From assembly GCF_029168945.1 (NCBI RefSeq), contig NC_083607.1:39355257-39419256 (forward strand): a DNA stretch of 64,000 nucleotides. The letters are read 5' to 3'. The notes beneath the pieces are model-generated. The model had not been told where the DNA came from and did not search any database. It saw nothing but the letters and a program-made list of their open reading frames with translations. Each line of letters opens with the position of its first letter. Positions within the stretch are counted from its first letter, which is position 1. The translations under genes and the position numbers were made by a program. Below are positions 23,725 through 37,422 of the stretch, piece after piece. This DNA comes from Cannabis sativa (lineage: Eukaryota; Streptophyta; Magnoliopsida; Rosales; Cannabaceae).

Positions 23725-25588
23725 TGTTGGGTTTATGCCCTAAATAAAACTCTATTTCAATGTAATCCAGATTATTCAATATCAATAAAGTAACAGAAGT
23801 ATTTTTTTCATTCATTTGTGTATGTTTTGGTTCACCTTATCAATTGTTTGTCTATTTGATTTATAAATTCATTCAAACCCTTTTCACATATTTGATCATG
23901 TTTATTGTGTTGTCAACACAGTGGAAAGTAAACATGACTATGTGAATAAAGGATTCTTAGATTTATCAGAACACTGGGTTTTACTGATATGACAATCTAC
24001 AACAGAGTTTACTTGCACTTGGAGAAATGCTATGTTCTTTCCAGAACATTGGTTAAAGTAAAGCTCGGGTTGGATGCATGGAGTATGCATTGGAATGGAC
24101 CGATATTGAACTTTGAAATAGATTTATAAAACTTACCGTAATATCTATTCAATTCAATATCACTAAGTTGATCCTTGATCAAATGATCTAAATCCTGATA
24201 AGGTTAGGTTCAATCTCAAGAGTATTATTCGTGTTCTTTGATTTGTTAGTTAAGCCTACTTTTGGGTTAGGGTGATACGTACATTTTGGGACACGGTAGT
24301 GCAATTGAGTGGGAGCGCTAACATAAATATGGAATCTATAGCTTTTATCTGGCGAAGAGTAAGCAAAGGATGATTTCCTTCGAGCTTAACCATACGAAGA
24401 TAAATGGTGGAGTACTCATTTCACTTAGCTGAAATATCATTTACATAGGGTTAAGTGTTTTAAGGATAAAATACATTGTAGGGTGTTACGGTAATTAAGT
24501 CCCTTTACGATGTAAATCATCCATATAGAGGATCATTGATCAAATTAGGGTTATAACAATGGATAACTAATGATGTGTCTATATGGTGGAACATATAGAG
24601 CATTCTATATACTAAGAGTGCAATTCTAAGTTCTATGCGTGGATTCAACGAAGAATTAATAAGTCAATGAATTTAAGTAGTAAATTCTTGATCTGCTTAT
24701 CTGAAGCTCGGATATATAGACCCATGGTCCCACCACTATATGAGACAATATTACTTGTAAGACTCATTTAAGTGATTTTAATTAATCAATTATAATTCTC
24801 AAGTTAGACTGTGTCTATTTGAGAATTTATCACTTCTTAAGGGCAAAACAGTAAATAGAGAACTTGTAGGGCATATTTATTAATTGGGAAACTTTAATTA
24901 GTTTTATTATTAATAAATAAATGACAATATATTATTTGATAATTAATTTTAATTATTAAATAATTAGATTTGACATTTATGTGGTTGAACAAAGAAATTT
25001 GCAGTTTTTGACAAAACAGGAAACTAGCAATGTAGGAAAAGGAAAGTTGGAAAAGTGGCAAGCCTTGTTTCCACAATGCCTAGGCCGGCCACCTTGCTTC
25101 CCTTTTCACATTGATTTTTCAATTTTTTAATGCCAATTAATTCAACCATAGCCCTAGGTGGTCTTCTATAAATAGAAGGTAAAGGCTTCAGTTTTTGTAA
25201 CACTTTTGACAGAATTTTCTCTCACACAAAAACTCTCTCAAGCCGCCACCCTCTCTCTTTCTACCAACTCTGTTTTCGAAATTCTATGAGTGATAGAGTA
25301 GTGCCCACACACATCAAGTAATACCTCAATCATAGTGAGGAAGGCTGTGTAGAATTCAGATTCAACAAAGAAGGACATTCGGGCTCAGATCTTGATTATA
25401 CTCTGCGACAGAAAGGAATCAAGGGTTAGAGATCTGAGTGGGAGGAGACATATATTTCGCTACACCCAATGTAAGATTTCTCTTACTTTTATGTGTTTAA
25501 TTTTCCATCGTTTTAGAAGTTCATATTTAGGTTGTTAAATCAACATACTTGTGAGTAGATCTAAGATCATGGTAAAATAATTCCAACA
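23725..25588 (+). mobile_element. Solo LTR of C5 family (copy a)
   Basis: 1864 bp from TGTTGGGTTTATGCC to TTCCAACA, flanked by GCTTC on both sides (23720-23724 and 25589-25593). The same right flank follows the LTRs ending at 28943 and 37422, so this is a duplicated derivative of one insertion, not an independent one. TATAAATA lies at 25167-25174. Confidence 0.88.
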
Positions 25589-27303
25589 GCTTCGACTTTC
25601 ACAAAGGAAGGCTAATGTTGCATAAAAATTCAAGCTCAGACTTTCTTTTAAAAGATCAAAAGTAGAAAGCACCACGAGGAGTAAGACAGACTTCAAGTAG
25701 TCCTTCCATTTTAGGAAGGAGGGTTGAAGACGTGCCATACCCCTAGTGATCTTTCTTGCACGAAAAATATTGTGCATTTGAGAGTAACGTTGACTTTTGT
25801 GAGGCAAGCTTTGGCTTCCTCAAAAGAAGGTTTAAGTTGCATATTAATTCAAGCTCAGACTTTGCTTGAAAAGATCAAAAGGAGAAAGCACCACGAGGAG
25901 TAAGACAAACTTCAAGTAGTCTTTCAATTTCAAGAAAGAGTGTTGAAGACGTGCCATACCCCTAGTGATCTTTCTTGCATGAAAAACAACGTGCAAGTGA
26001 GAGTCACGTTGAATTTTAATGAAGCAATTCAAGCTTAAACTTCTCTTGAAATGATCAAAAAGAGAAATGACCACGGGGAGTAAGATAGACTTCATGTAGT
26101 CCTTCCATTCTGAGAATGAGGGTTAAAGACGTGCCATACCCCCAGTGATCATTCTTACACGAAAAACATCGTGCATGAGAGAGTCACGTTAAATTTTTTA
26201 TGAGGCAAGCTTCGGCATCCCCAAAGGAAGGGTTAATTTGCATAAAAATTCAAGCTTAGACTTTGCTTGAAAAGATAAAAACGAGAAAAATACCACGGGG
26301 AGTAACACAGTCTTCAAGCAATTTTTCCATTCCGAGAAGGAGGGTTGAAGATGTGCCATACCCGAGCGATCTCTCTTGCAAAAAGAAAACATAGTGCATG
26401 GGAGAGTCATGTTAAACTTTTATCGTGCTTGGGCTTCCGTGAAAGAAGGCTGAAGCTGCATAAATATTCAAGCTTAGATTTTGCTTGAAAAGATCAAAAA
26501 GAGAAAGCACCAAGGGGAGTAAGGCAGACTTCAAGCAATCCTTCCTTTCTGAGAAGGAGGGTTAAAGACGTGCCACACCCCCAATGATATTTCTTGAATG
26601 AAAAACACAGTGCATGAGAGACTCACGTTAAAATTTTATGAGGCAAACTTTGGTTTCTGTGAAGGAAGGCTGAAGTTGCATAAAAACTCAAGCTTAGACT
26701 TCGCTTGAAAATATCAAAAGAAGAAAGCACCACAGGGAGTAAGGCAGATTTCAAGCAATCCTTTCATTTTGGGAAGAAGGGTTGAAGACGTGTCATACCC
26801 CCAGTGATCTTTCTTGAACAAAAAACATCGTGCATACGAGAATCACGTTGAATTTTTATGAGGCAAGCTTCAGCTTCTATGAAAGAAGGCTGAAGTTGCA
26901 TAAAAATTCAAGCTTAGACTTTGCTTGAAAAGATCAAAAGGAGAAAGCACCAAGGGGAGTAAGGTAGACTTCAAGCAATCCTTCCAATTTTAGGAGGGTT
27001 GAAGACATGCCATACCCCCAGTGATCTTTCTTGCACAAAAAACATCGTGCAGCAGACACTCACATTTTTATAAGGCAAGCTTTGGATTCCGTGATGGAAG
27101 GCTTAAGTTGCATAAAAATTAAAGCTTAGACTTCGCTTGAAAAGATCAAAAGGAGAAAGCACCACGGGGAGTAAGACAGACTACAAGCAGTCCTCCCATT
27201 CTGGGAAGAAGGGTTGAAGAAGTGCCATACCACCAGTGATCTTTCTTACACAAAAAATATCGTGCATGAGAGAGTCACATTAAATTTTTATGAGGCAAGC
27301 TTC
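25589..27303 (-). repeat. 219-bp tandem array, segment 4
   Basis: About eight monomers. Bases 25589-26028 are the right flank of the C5 insertion site. From about 26028 the sequence repeats 22450 onward almost exactly, including monomer-specific variants, marking the start of a 3.58-kb tandem duplication. Confidence 0.88.
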
Positions 27304-28943
27304 TGTTGGGTTTTATGCCCTAAATAAAACTCTATTTCAATGTAATCAAGATTATTCAATATCAATAAAGTAACAGAAGTATTTTTTTCATTCATTTGTG
27401 TATGTTTTGGTTCACCTTATCAATTGTTTGTCTATTTGATTTATAAATTCATTCAAACCCTTTTCACATATTTGATCATGTTTATTGTGTTGTCAACACA
27501 GTGGAAAGTAAACATGACTATGTGAATAAAGGATTCTTAGATTTATCAGAACACTGGGTTTTACTGATATGACAATCTACAACAGAGTTTACTTGCACTT
27601 GGAGAAATGCTATGTTCTTTCCAGAACATTGGTTAAAGTAAAGCTCGGGTTGGATGCATGGAGTATGCATTGGAATGGACCGATATTGAACTTTGAAATA
27701 GATTTATAAAACTTACCGTAATATCTATTCAATTCAATATCACTAAGTTGATCCTTGATCAAATGATCTAAATCCTGATAAGGTTAGGTTCAATCTCAAG
27801 AGTATTATTCGTGTTCTTTGATTTGTTAGTTAAGCCTACTTTTGGGTTAGGGTGATACGTACATTTTGGGACACGGTAGTGCAATTGAGTGGGAGCGCTA
27901 ACATAAATATGGAATCTATAGCTTTTATCTGGCGAAGAGTAAGCAAAGGATGATTTCCTTCGAGCTTAACCATACGAAGATAAATGGTGGAGTACCCATT
28001 TCACTTAGCTGAAATATCATTTACATAGGGTTAAGTGTTTTAAGGATAAAATACATTGTAGGGTGTTACGGTAATTAAGTCCCTTTACGATGTAAATCAT
28101 CCATATAGAGGATCACTGATCAAATTAGGGTTATAACAATGGATAACTAATGATGTGTCTATATGGTGGAACATATAGAGCATTCTATATACTAAGAGTG
28201 CAATTCTAAGTTCTATGCGTGGATTCAACGAAGAATTAATAAGTAAATGAATTTAAGTAGTAAATTCTTGATCTGCTTATCTGAAGCTCGGATATATAGA
28301 CCCATGGTCCCACCACTATTTGAGACAATATTACTTGTAAGACTCATTTAAGTGATTTTAATTAATCAATTATAATTCTCAAGTTAGACTGTGTCTATTT
28401 GAGAATTTATCACTTCTTAAGGGCAAAACAGTAAATAGAGAATTTGTAGGGCATATTTATTAATTGGGAAACTTTAATTAGTTTTATTATTAATAAATAA
28501 ATGACAATATATTATTTGATAATTAATTTTAATTATTAAATAATTAGATTTGACATTTATGTGGTTGAACAAAGAAATTTGCAGTTTTTGACAAAACAGG
28601 AAACTAGCAATGTAGGAAAAGAAAAGTTGGAAAAGTGGCAAGCCTTGTTTCCACAATGCCTAGGCCGGCCACCTTGCTTCCCTTTTCACATTGATTTTTC
28701 AATTTTTTAATGCCAATTAATTCAACCATAGCCCTAGGTGGTCTTCTATAAATAGAAGGTAAAGGCTTCAGTTTTTGTAACACTTTTGACAGAATTTTCT
28801 CTCACACAAAAACTCTACACCCAATGTAAGATTTCTCTTACTTTTATGTGTTTAATTTTCCATCGTTTTAGAAGTTCATATTTAGGTTGTTAAATCAACA
28901 TACTTGTGAGTAGATCTAAGATCATGGTAAAATAATTCCGACA
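27304..28943 (+). repeat. C5-family LTR, copy b, internally deleted
   Basis: 1640 bp, flanked by GCTTC (27299-27303 and 28944-28948). Compared with copy a, about 225 bp is missing after CACAAAAACTCT (near 28816), with CT as possible microhomology. The missing part lies just downstream of the TATA box, in the probable transcribed part of the LTR. Confidence 0.88.
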
Positions 28944-29383
28944 GCTTCGACTTTCACAAAGGAAGGCTAATGTTGCATAAAAATTCAAGCTCAGACTTCC
29001 TTTTAAAAGATCAAAAGTAGAAAGCACCACGAGGAGTAAGACAGACTTCAAGTAGTCCTTCCATTTTAGGAAGGAGGGTTGAAGACGTGCCATACCCCTA
29101 GTGATCTTTCTTGCACGAAAAATATTGTGCATTTGAGAGTAACGTTGACTTTTGTGAGGCAAGCTTTGGCTTCCTCAAAAGAAGGTTTAAGTTGCATATT
29201 AATTCAAGCTCAGACTTTGCTTGAAAAGATCAAGAGGAGAAAGCACCACGGGGAGTAAGACAAACTTCAAGTAGTCTTTCAATTTCAAGAAAGAGTGTTG
29301 AAGACGTGCCATACCCCTAGTGATCTTTCTTGCATGAAAAACAACGTGCAAGTGAGAGTCACGTTGAATTTTAATGAGGCAAG
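28944..29383 (-). repeat. 219-bp tandem array, segment 5
   Basis: Two monomers identical in layout to 25589-26028 and 37423-37862. It ends abruptly at GAGGCAAG, where Copia internal sequence begins without any LTR. Confidence 0.85.
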
Positions 29384-31899
29384 TTACTTTTCTGTCTCTT
29401 TAATTATTTTTATTGGATAGTTTGGAAAATTCTAAGGAATTTACTTTTTTTACAGAGCTCGATTTTGATTTAATTTGAATTAGTTATGAATTTTTGAAAA
29501 TTGGAAAAATCGGGATTATGAACACCTTCCCACGCTCGCAGAATGGTTGCATGCCGCCTCCCTGCGCTGTGAGCTCTCGACATACATCCCAGGGGTGCGC
29601 GCGGATGGGTATGCTTTGCATACCATCCGTACTGTTCATCAATTTTTTCATTTTTTTCCATTTTTCATGCTATTTAATGGAATTAACTTCCGATTTTTTA
29701 TGTAGTTTTGTATGTTGATTTTTTGTTTTTCAAATTTCAAATCTAATTATCAAAAATAAATTAATTTGATTTTTCAAAATTAATTTTAGATATTAGTGTA
29801 ATTTGATTTTCAAAATAGGAAAAAATTAAGTTTTGCTTACCTCTTTTCTTATTTCCTTTAAAATTTGATTATTTTATTTTTTTTAAGGTCATATATTAAT
29901 TTTTTTTGGTAACTTGACCTTATTGAGAATAAGATCAAATAATCATGATATTTTTAAAAGAGGAAATAAGATATTTTTGTTAACTTTTAAATTTTGTTAT
30001 TCTTACTTAAATTAAATTGTAAAATAAGAAAAGGGTATGTATTTACCATTTTCTATTTTATTGAATATTTAATTTATCAAATAACATGAAATTTAAAAGG
30101 AAAGTTAGCAATTTATTTTGAAATGATATTTAGGTTACTTAAAACCTAAATTTTTCAAAATTGTAGGTTTAATTTTTAAATATTTTTTTAAAAAAACCGA
30201 TTTTTTTTTATTTTCGAATTATATATTTAAAAATTAAATAAATCCTACATCCAACTATCCAAATCTAACTTGTTGCAGGAGTATGTGTTTTAGATTGTTT
30301 GTAAGTTTTCTAAAACCTATTATTGCTTGATCTAAATTGCCATGGTTAACTTGTTGACAGATCCAATGATCTGATTTTAACCCATGGTTCAATTGATGAT
30401 AGATCAAGTAAATAATTTGTAACAGGTAATTTTTACATTCTTCTTTCATCTGTGTATGACCTAGTAACATGATAGGATCCATCCAAATCTGTGTGCTTGT
30501 GTGAGCCTATATGTTTAATTTCTGTTATAGATACATATAGGTTGTTGTTGCTAAATAAAATATCATAACTTGATAGATTTTATTTAGGCTCATTTAGTAG
30601 TGAGCATATTCAATTAATAATAGTTGTTCATTTTAAGGTTAAATTCCTCTCTTTTGGGCCTTGTGTGAGAGTTGGGAGCCATAGAAGTGGGTACGACATA
30701 CTGGACCCAGCCCCCCCTCACATGAACAACCTCAATTGTGAAGGCCCATTTGCCTGATTTGGATAACTGTGCTAGTTTAATTATCTTAGTTTGACCTAAT
30801 AAAATTAATTAGCAACATAATTAATTTCATTCTTCCTTGACAATAATTTAAGAAAAAACATAGTTTGAAGAATAATATTCTAGAAAAACTATATGTATTT
30901 TTCTTGTGTTTAATTAAATATAGAATTATAACCATGTAAATTCTTTCTGAATCTTAATTTCATAATTTCATTAAATATTCCTATTTAAGTTGAGATTTAG
31001 TTATATCTAACAAATCAACTTAGATTTGAATATCTTTTGAATTTCCTATTATAAATTTAGTTGAGGAGTTTTAGGAATTCGTTATTAAGATTCTTTGGAT
31101 ATTTTTTAAGTTGATATTTTATAAATATGGAAACTTAAAATGGAATATCTTCTCAATTAAGTGGTTACTACTTAATTGTTAATATTTAATTAAGTCATTG
31201 ATTGAAGAATATTTAAGTTGGATATTTTAGATTTTTCTAAACAACTTAAATAAGATATTTTTCAAATTTATTCCATTTTTCAAATTTAATTAAATTTTTT
31301 TTTTTTAACTTTAATTTGTAATGTTTCATTATTGAGATATGGAATATAAATGATTAAACAAAATACATATTTTAAATAATGAGCTTTAATCAAGAGAAAT
31401 TCGATCTCCATTGTTGGTTTTACATAGCTATTGTTTTAGTGAGTAATACTCCCTAATGGAGGAACGTTCATTAGCAAGTTAGCACCGTTTAATCTCGAAA
31501 GATAAGTATTCTTATAAGTTTTTTATATTGTTTTTGACCACACTAATGGTCGCGACTGTATAAGACTTACAAGAGTATGAAACAATGGTGGAAGCTCATA
31601 AGATAGAATTGCCTTGACTCTCGCCTAAACGGGACAACGCTGAATTCCAATCTTGATCGAATAAAAGGTTGCTAGAATGATTGTAATTTTAGATGAATTG
31701 ACAACTCTATTCAATGGATGATGCTTTGACTCTCGCCTAAACGGGACACTGTATCAGTTCGTTGGAAACCTTGGAAAATAAACTATGTTAGATTTAATAT
31801 TTTTATAACATATGTGATTATTTGTTATTTTCTGTACTTGTGTATGAATTTATAGAACCAAAACCTTACTTCTGTTTATTGATATGTTGTAGTGCCAAT
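29384..31899 (+). other. C5 leader
   Basis: No coding signal. Landmarks in order are: a GC-rich island at 29518-29640 with GGATG-G-GTATGC / GCATAC-CATCC; long A+T stretches; the block at 30644-30752 closed by GGGCCTT (30656-30662) and AAGGCCC (30741-30747); hairpins near 31447 and 31525-31561; and the twin 20-nt repeats at 31616-31635 and 31728-31747. The gag start follows. Confidence 0.7.
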
Positions 31900-34800
31900 A
31901 TGAATAACCCTCACCCTGATCCACTCCTAATTAGTATCTTCGCAAAAGAACTCAATAGTGTGAAAATGCATCCTGGTAGTTGCATTAACTTGCACCTATT
32001 GTTGATGAATCTGAAGTTCCAAAAGGCAAATCTACTTGGAATTGATTTATCAAAGGAACAATGGGTACGACTCATCCTTAATAGTCTTCCTCAGGAGTAT
32101 GATAGTTTTGTTCTATATTACTTGTTGAACAATCCTCACTCCTCCGACATGGACAAACTCGAGACTGAGTTGAGGGCCCATGAGCGGAATTTGATTGCAA
32201 TGGGACCTCCTGGTATTGCAAACTTTAATCAGAGGAAGAGGATTAAGCATGAGGGCTCTAACAAAGCTGCTTCTTCAAATACAATTATCAGACATCATGT
32301 TCTATGTGCGAATTGTAATGGAAATGGACATAAAGAAGAACAATGTCCCAGGCTTCTAGACAATCCAAACGAAGGTGATGCTTTTGTCTTTGAATCATGT
32401 GTTTTAGAGAATGACAAATCCACCTGGATTGTTGATTCTGGATCTACTAACCATGTATGTTCTTCATTGCAGCTGCTTGAAACTTGGGAGAATCTTCACC
32501 CAGATGAGTTAAAGCTAAAAGTTGGAAATGGCGAGTTAGTATCAGTTAAAGCTAGAGGAACAGCCCGAATCACGTTTCATACAAAGAAGTTTTTACTTTT
32601 ACAGAATGTTTTATATATTCCAAACTTTAGTACAAACTTGATTAGTGTTTCATGTTTACAAACACAATTTTATATATTGAATTTTTCGAGTACAAATTTT
32701 TCAATTTCTCGTAATGAATTTCATATATGTGTTGCTAACATGAAATAAGGGCTTTATGTTTTAAGACCTGATACTCAAATCTCACTAAATACTGAACTTT
32801 TCAATGTAGCTAAACCAAGAAGCCTTAACAGAAAAGAGATTGATAATGACGATCAAACTTATCTATGGCATTTACGTTTAGGTCATATAGGTTTTGATAG
32901 ACTCAATAGGCTAACCAAAGACGGTCCATTGAAAAATGTCGTCTTAGGAGAACTGCCAGTATGCGAGTCTTTCCTAGAAGGAAAAATGACCAAACGTTCT
33001 TTCTCTGAAAAGGGAGAGCGTGTTAAACAACCCCTAGGGTTAGTGCATTCAGATGTTTGCGGACCTCTGAATGTAAAAGCCCGAGGTGGTTATGAGTATT
33101 TTGTCACTTTCATTGACGACTTCTCTAGATACAGTTTTCTTTACCTAATGCAAAAGAAATATGAAACATTTGAAAAGTTTCAGGAATTTCATGCTTTGGC
33201 TCAAAACCAATTAGGTAAAACATTAAAGATCTTGCGAACTGATAGGGGTGGAGAATATATGGATATGCAGTTCAAAGATCATTTAACTGAACTTGGAATT
33301 GAATCCCAATATACTTCCCCAAGCACTCCACAGTAAAATGGAGTTGCAGAAAGAAGAAATCGCACTCTCTTGGAAATGGTTAGGTCCATGTTTAGTTATT
33401 CAAATCTATCTACGTCCTTCTGGGGATATGCTATTCAAATGGCAAACGACATTTTAAATGTTGTACCATCTAAAGCAGTCCCTAAGACACCCGTCGAACT
33501 ATGGAATGGTCGTACACCTAGTTTACGCCATTATAGGATTTGGGGGTGCCCTGCTCACGTCTTGAGAAAGAAAGAAGGCAAACTGGAATTGCGAACTGAA
33601 GTTTGCATGTTTGTCAGAAATTCTAAAGAGACTAGGGGTGGACTATTTTATAGTCACAAGGATAACAAAGTATTTGTTTCTACAAATGCTACTTTCCTTG
33701 AAGATAACTATATGAAAGACAACAAATCGAAAAGTGAAGTTGTATTAGAGGAAATGCTTACAGATACTGTTCCTTCAAATGTTCCATCCTCTTCTACTCA
33801 AGAAGAGGAAAATCCCACTCCCTCAGTTGTAGAAACTGAGAAAACTACTACCAAAGCTCATGTTCAGAAGGTCACCGAACCTTGTCGTAGTGGGAGGGTT
33901 TCTACAAAACCATCTCGTTATGGCTTGGATGGTGAAATCAATATGGTCGTTGGTGACGATATTGATGACGACCCATTAACCTATAAACAGGCAATGGAAA
34001 GTCCGTAACGGAAGCGATGGTCAGCCGGCATGGATTCAGAAATGGATTCAATGAAAAAGAACAAAGTCTGGGAATATGTAGATCCACCCGATGATTATCG
34101 TCCAATTGGATGCAAATGGGTCTACAAGAAGAAAAGAGGTGCTGGAGGCGAAGTCGAAACTTTTAAAGCTAGACTGGTCGCCAAGGGTTATACCTAAAGA
34201 GAAGATGTGGACTATGAGGAAACTTTTAGTCTGGTTGCCATGCTCAAATCCATCCAAATTCTTCTCTCCATCGCAGCCGCTTTCGATTATGAAATCTGGC
34301 AAATGGATGTCAAGACAGCCTTCCTTAATGGGCTTCTTGAAGACACCATCTATATGGAGCAACCAGAAAGTTATGTTCTTCCTGGGCAGGAAAATAAAGT
34401 TTGCAAATTAAATAGGTCCATTTATGGACTTAAGCAAGCTTCTCGCTCATGGAATAAAAGGTTTGATGAGATCATTAAAACCTACGGCTTTCATCAGAAT
34501 GAAGATGAACCTTGTGTTTACCAACTCAAGGAAGACCAAGTAGTAGTATTGCTGGTCCTTTATGTTGATGACATTTTGATCATTGGCAACAATGTCAAGA
34601 AAATGACTCACATCAAGGAATGGCTTGACACTCAATTCGACATGAAAGACTTGGGTGAGGCAGCCTATGTTCTCGGTATTCAGATTATCAGAAACCGGAA
34701 GAACAGATCTCTTGCTCTCTCTCAAACAACTTACATTGACAAAGTTCTAGAGAGATTCTCCATGACTAATACCAATGGGGCGAATATGCCTTCTAGATAT

Positions 34801-35538
34801 GGTATCCGTCTATCTAAGGAACAGTGTCCTACTGATCTTCAAGAGATAGAAGACATGGCAAAAGTTCCTTATGCTTCTGCAGTTGGAAGTCTAATGTATG
34901 CTATGTTATGCACTAGACCCGACATCTGCTATGCAGTTGGAATCGTGAGCAGGTATCAGTCAAATCCAGGACAGGAACATTGGAATGCTGTTAAGTATAT
35001 TTTGAAATACTTAAAGAGTACAAGGAATTATGTATTAGTCTACAAGGATGGTGCTTTAAATCCCATAGGCTATACAGACTCAGATTTCCAGGCATGTCTT
35101 AAAGACAAGAAATCTACATCTGGGATGGTGTTTACTCTTGGGGGTGGAGCAGTGGTTTGAAGAAGTGCAAAGCAAACCGCGATTTCGGATTCTACCATGG
35201 AGGCAGAATACATAGCTGCGGCTGAAGCAACTAAAGAGGTTGTCTGGCTTAGAAAGTTCTTCACCAGTATTTGTGTAGTACCTGGAATGGAAAAGCCTCT
35301 AGTCCTGCTTTGTGATGACAATGGAGCTATAGTCAATAGTAAGGAACCTCGGAGCCACAAGAGAAGTAAGCATATAGAAAGAAAATATCATATTATCAAA
35401 GAATATGTGGCAAGAGGGGATGTACTGGTGGAGAAAGTGGACACACAGGACAACTTAGTTGATCCATTAACCAAAGTCTTGGCAGTGACTGCATTCGAAA
35501 AGCACCGTCAGAATTTAGGGTTAATTGAAATTTACTGA
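31900..35538 (+). pseudogene. gag-pol: C5 Copia gag-pol polyprotein with five internal stops
   Basis: One frame of 1,213 codons can be followed from ATG at 31900 to TGA at 35536-35538, interrupted by stops at 32746, 33334, 34006, 34195 and 35158. In order: a shortened gag lacking most of its N-terminal part; zinc knuckle CANCNGNGHKEEQC (from 32305); retropepsin DSGST (D at 32434); integrase with HHCC zinc region and a D-D-35-E core (33052, 33241, 33349); reverse transcriptase YVDD (34561-34572); and RNase H ending near KHIERKYH. The last zinc-region cysteine is Phe (CESF instead of C..C). No frameshift is needed, so decay is by point mutation. Three stops look like CAA to TAA (33334, 34195) and TGG to TGA (35158). 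The order protease-integrase-RT identifies Ty1/copia. Confidence 0.9.
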
Positions 35539-35555
35539 TTAGTTTTATATTAGTG

Positions 35556-35567
35556 CAAGTGGGAGTT
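35556..35567 (+). promoter_or_regulatory. C5 polypurine tract
   Basis: AAGTGGGAGTT directly precedes the 3' LTR start TGTTGGG, as in C4 (61601-61613) and, on the other strand, C2. Confidence 0.75.
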
Positions 35568-37422
35568 TGTTGGGTTTTATGCCCTAAATAAAACTCTATT
35601 TCAATGTAATCCAGATTATTCAATATCAATAAAGTAACAGAAGTATTTTTTTCATTCATTTGTGTATGTTTAGGTTCACCTTATCAATTGTTTGTCTATT
35701 TGATTTATAAATTCATTCAAACCCTTTTCACATACTTGATCATGTTTATTGTGTTGTCAACACAGTGGAAAATAAACATGACTATGTGAATAAAGGATTC
35801 CTAGATTTATCAGAACACTGGGTTTTACTAATATGACAATCTACAACAGAGTTTACTTGCATTTGGAGAAATGCTATGTTCTTTCTAGAACATTGGTTAA
35901 AGTAAAGCTCGGGTTGGATGCATGGAGTATGCATTGGAATGGACCGATATTGAACTTTGAAATAGATATATAAAACTTACCGTAATATCTATTCAATTCA
36001 ATATCACTAAGTTGATCCTAGATCAAATGATCTAAATCCTGATATGGTTAGGTTCAATCTCAAGAGTATTATTCGTATTCTTTGATTTGTTAGTTAAGCC
36101 TACTTTTGGGTCATGGTGATACGTACATTTTGGGAACACGGTAGTGCAATTAAGTGGGAGCGCTAACATAAATATGGAATCTATAGCTTCTATCTGGCGA
36201 ATAGTAAGCAAAGGATGATTTCCTTCGAGCTTAACCAAATGAAGATAAATGGAGGAGTACTCATTTAACTTAGCTGAAATATCATTTACACAGGGTTAAG
36301 TGAATACATTGTAGGGTGTTACGGTAATTAAGTCCCTTTACGATGTAAATCATCCATATAGAGGATCATTAATTAAATTAGGGTTATAACAATGGATAAC
36401 TAATGATGTGTCTATATGGTGGAACATATAGAGCATTCTATATACTGAGAGTGCAATTCTAAGTTCTATGCCTGGATTCAACGAAGAATTAATAAGTCAG
36501 TGAATTTAAGTAGTAAATTCTTGATCTGCTTATTGGAAGCTCGGATATATAAACCCATGGTCCCCCCACTAGTTGAGACAATATTACTTGTAAGACTCAT
36601 TTAATTGATTTTAATTAATCAATTATAATTGTCAAGTTAGACTGTGTCTATTTGAGAATTTATCACTTCTTAAGGGCAAAACAGTAAATAGAGAATTTGT
36701 AGGGCATATTTATTAATTGGGAAACTTTAATTAGTTTTATTATTAATAAATAAATGACAATATATTATTTGATAATTAATTTTAATTATTAAATAATTAG
36801 ATTAGACATTTATGTGGTTGAACAAAGGAATTGGCAGTTTTTGACAAAACAGGAAACTAGCAATGTAGGAAAAGGAAAGTTGGAAAAGTGGCAAGCCTTG
36901 TTTCCACAATGCCTAGGCCGGCCAACTTGCTTCCTTTTTCACATTGATTTTCAATTTTTTAATGCCAATTAATTCAACCATAGCCCTAGGTGGTCTTCTA
37001 TAAATAGAAGTTAAAGGCGTCAGTTTTTGTAACACTTTTGACAGAATTTTCTCTCACACAAAAACTCTCTCAAGCCGCCACCCTCTCTCTCTCTCTACCT
37101 TCTCTGTTTTCGAAATGCTATGAGTGATAGAGTAGTGCCCACACACATCAAGTAATACCTCAATCATAGTGAGGAAGGCTGTGTAGAATTCAGATTAAAC
37201 AAAGAAGGACATTCGGGCTCAGATCTTGATTATACTCTGCAACAAAAAAGAATCAAGGGTTAGAGATCTGAGTGGGAGGAGACATATATTCCGCTGCACC
37301 CAATGTAAGATTTCTCTTACTTTTGTGTGTTTAATTTTCCATCGTTTTAGAAGTTCATATTTAGGTTGTTAAATCAACATACTTGTGAGTAGATCTAAGA
37401 TCATGGTAAAATAATTCCAACA
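35568..37422 (+). repeat. C5 3' LTR (copy c)
   Basis: 1855 bp from TGTTGGGTTTTATGCCC to TTCCAACA, TATAAATA at 36999-37006. It differs from copies a and b at roughly 2% of positions, much more than they differ from each other. Followed by GCTTC (37423-37427) and array. Confidence 0.92.

Larger units (their letters stand above)
22450..29383 (+). repeat. 3.58-kb tandem segmental duplication
   Basis: Unit 1 (about 22450-26028) and unit 2 (about 26028-29383) match with an offset of about 3578 bp. They share array monomers, an LTR and the right flank. The LTR copies differ at only about nine positions, apart from a deletion of about 225 bp in unit 2. Unit 1 ends where GAAG-AATTCAAG joins back to its own beginning; unit 2 ends by joining Copia internal sequence. 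Confidence 0.85.
29384..37422 (+). mobile_element. Copia element C5, 5'-truncated
   Basis: This element has leader, gag-pol frame, polypurine tract and 3' LTR, but no 5' LTR or primer site. The left junction is array sequence joined directly to the leader at 29384. The right end (37422) is followed by GCTTC and the same flank as copies a and b. It is the most informative Copia copy here because pol remains alignable throughout. It cannot transpose by itself as it stands. Confidence 0.88.
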
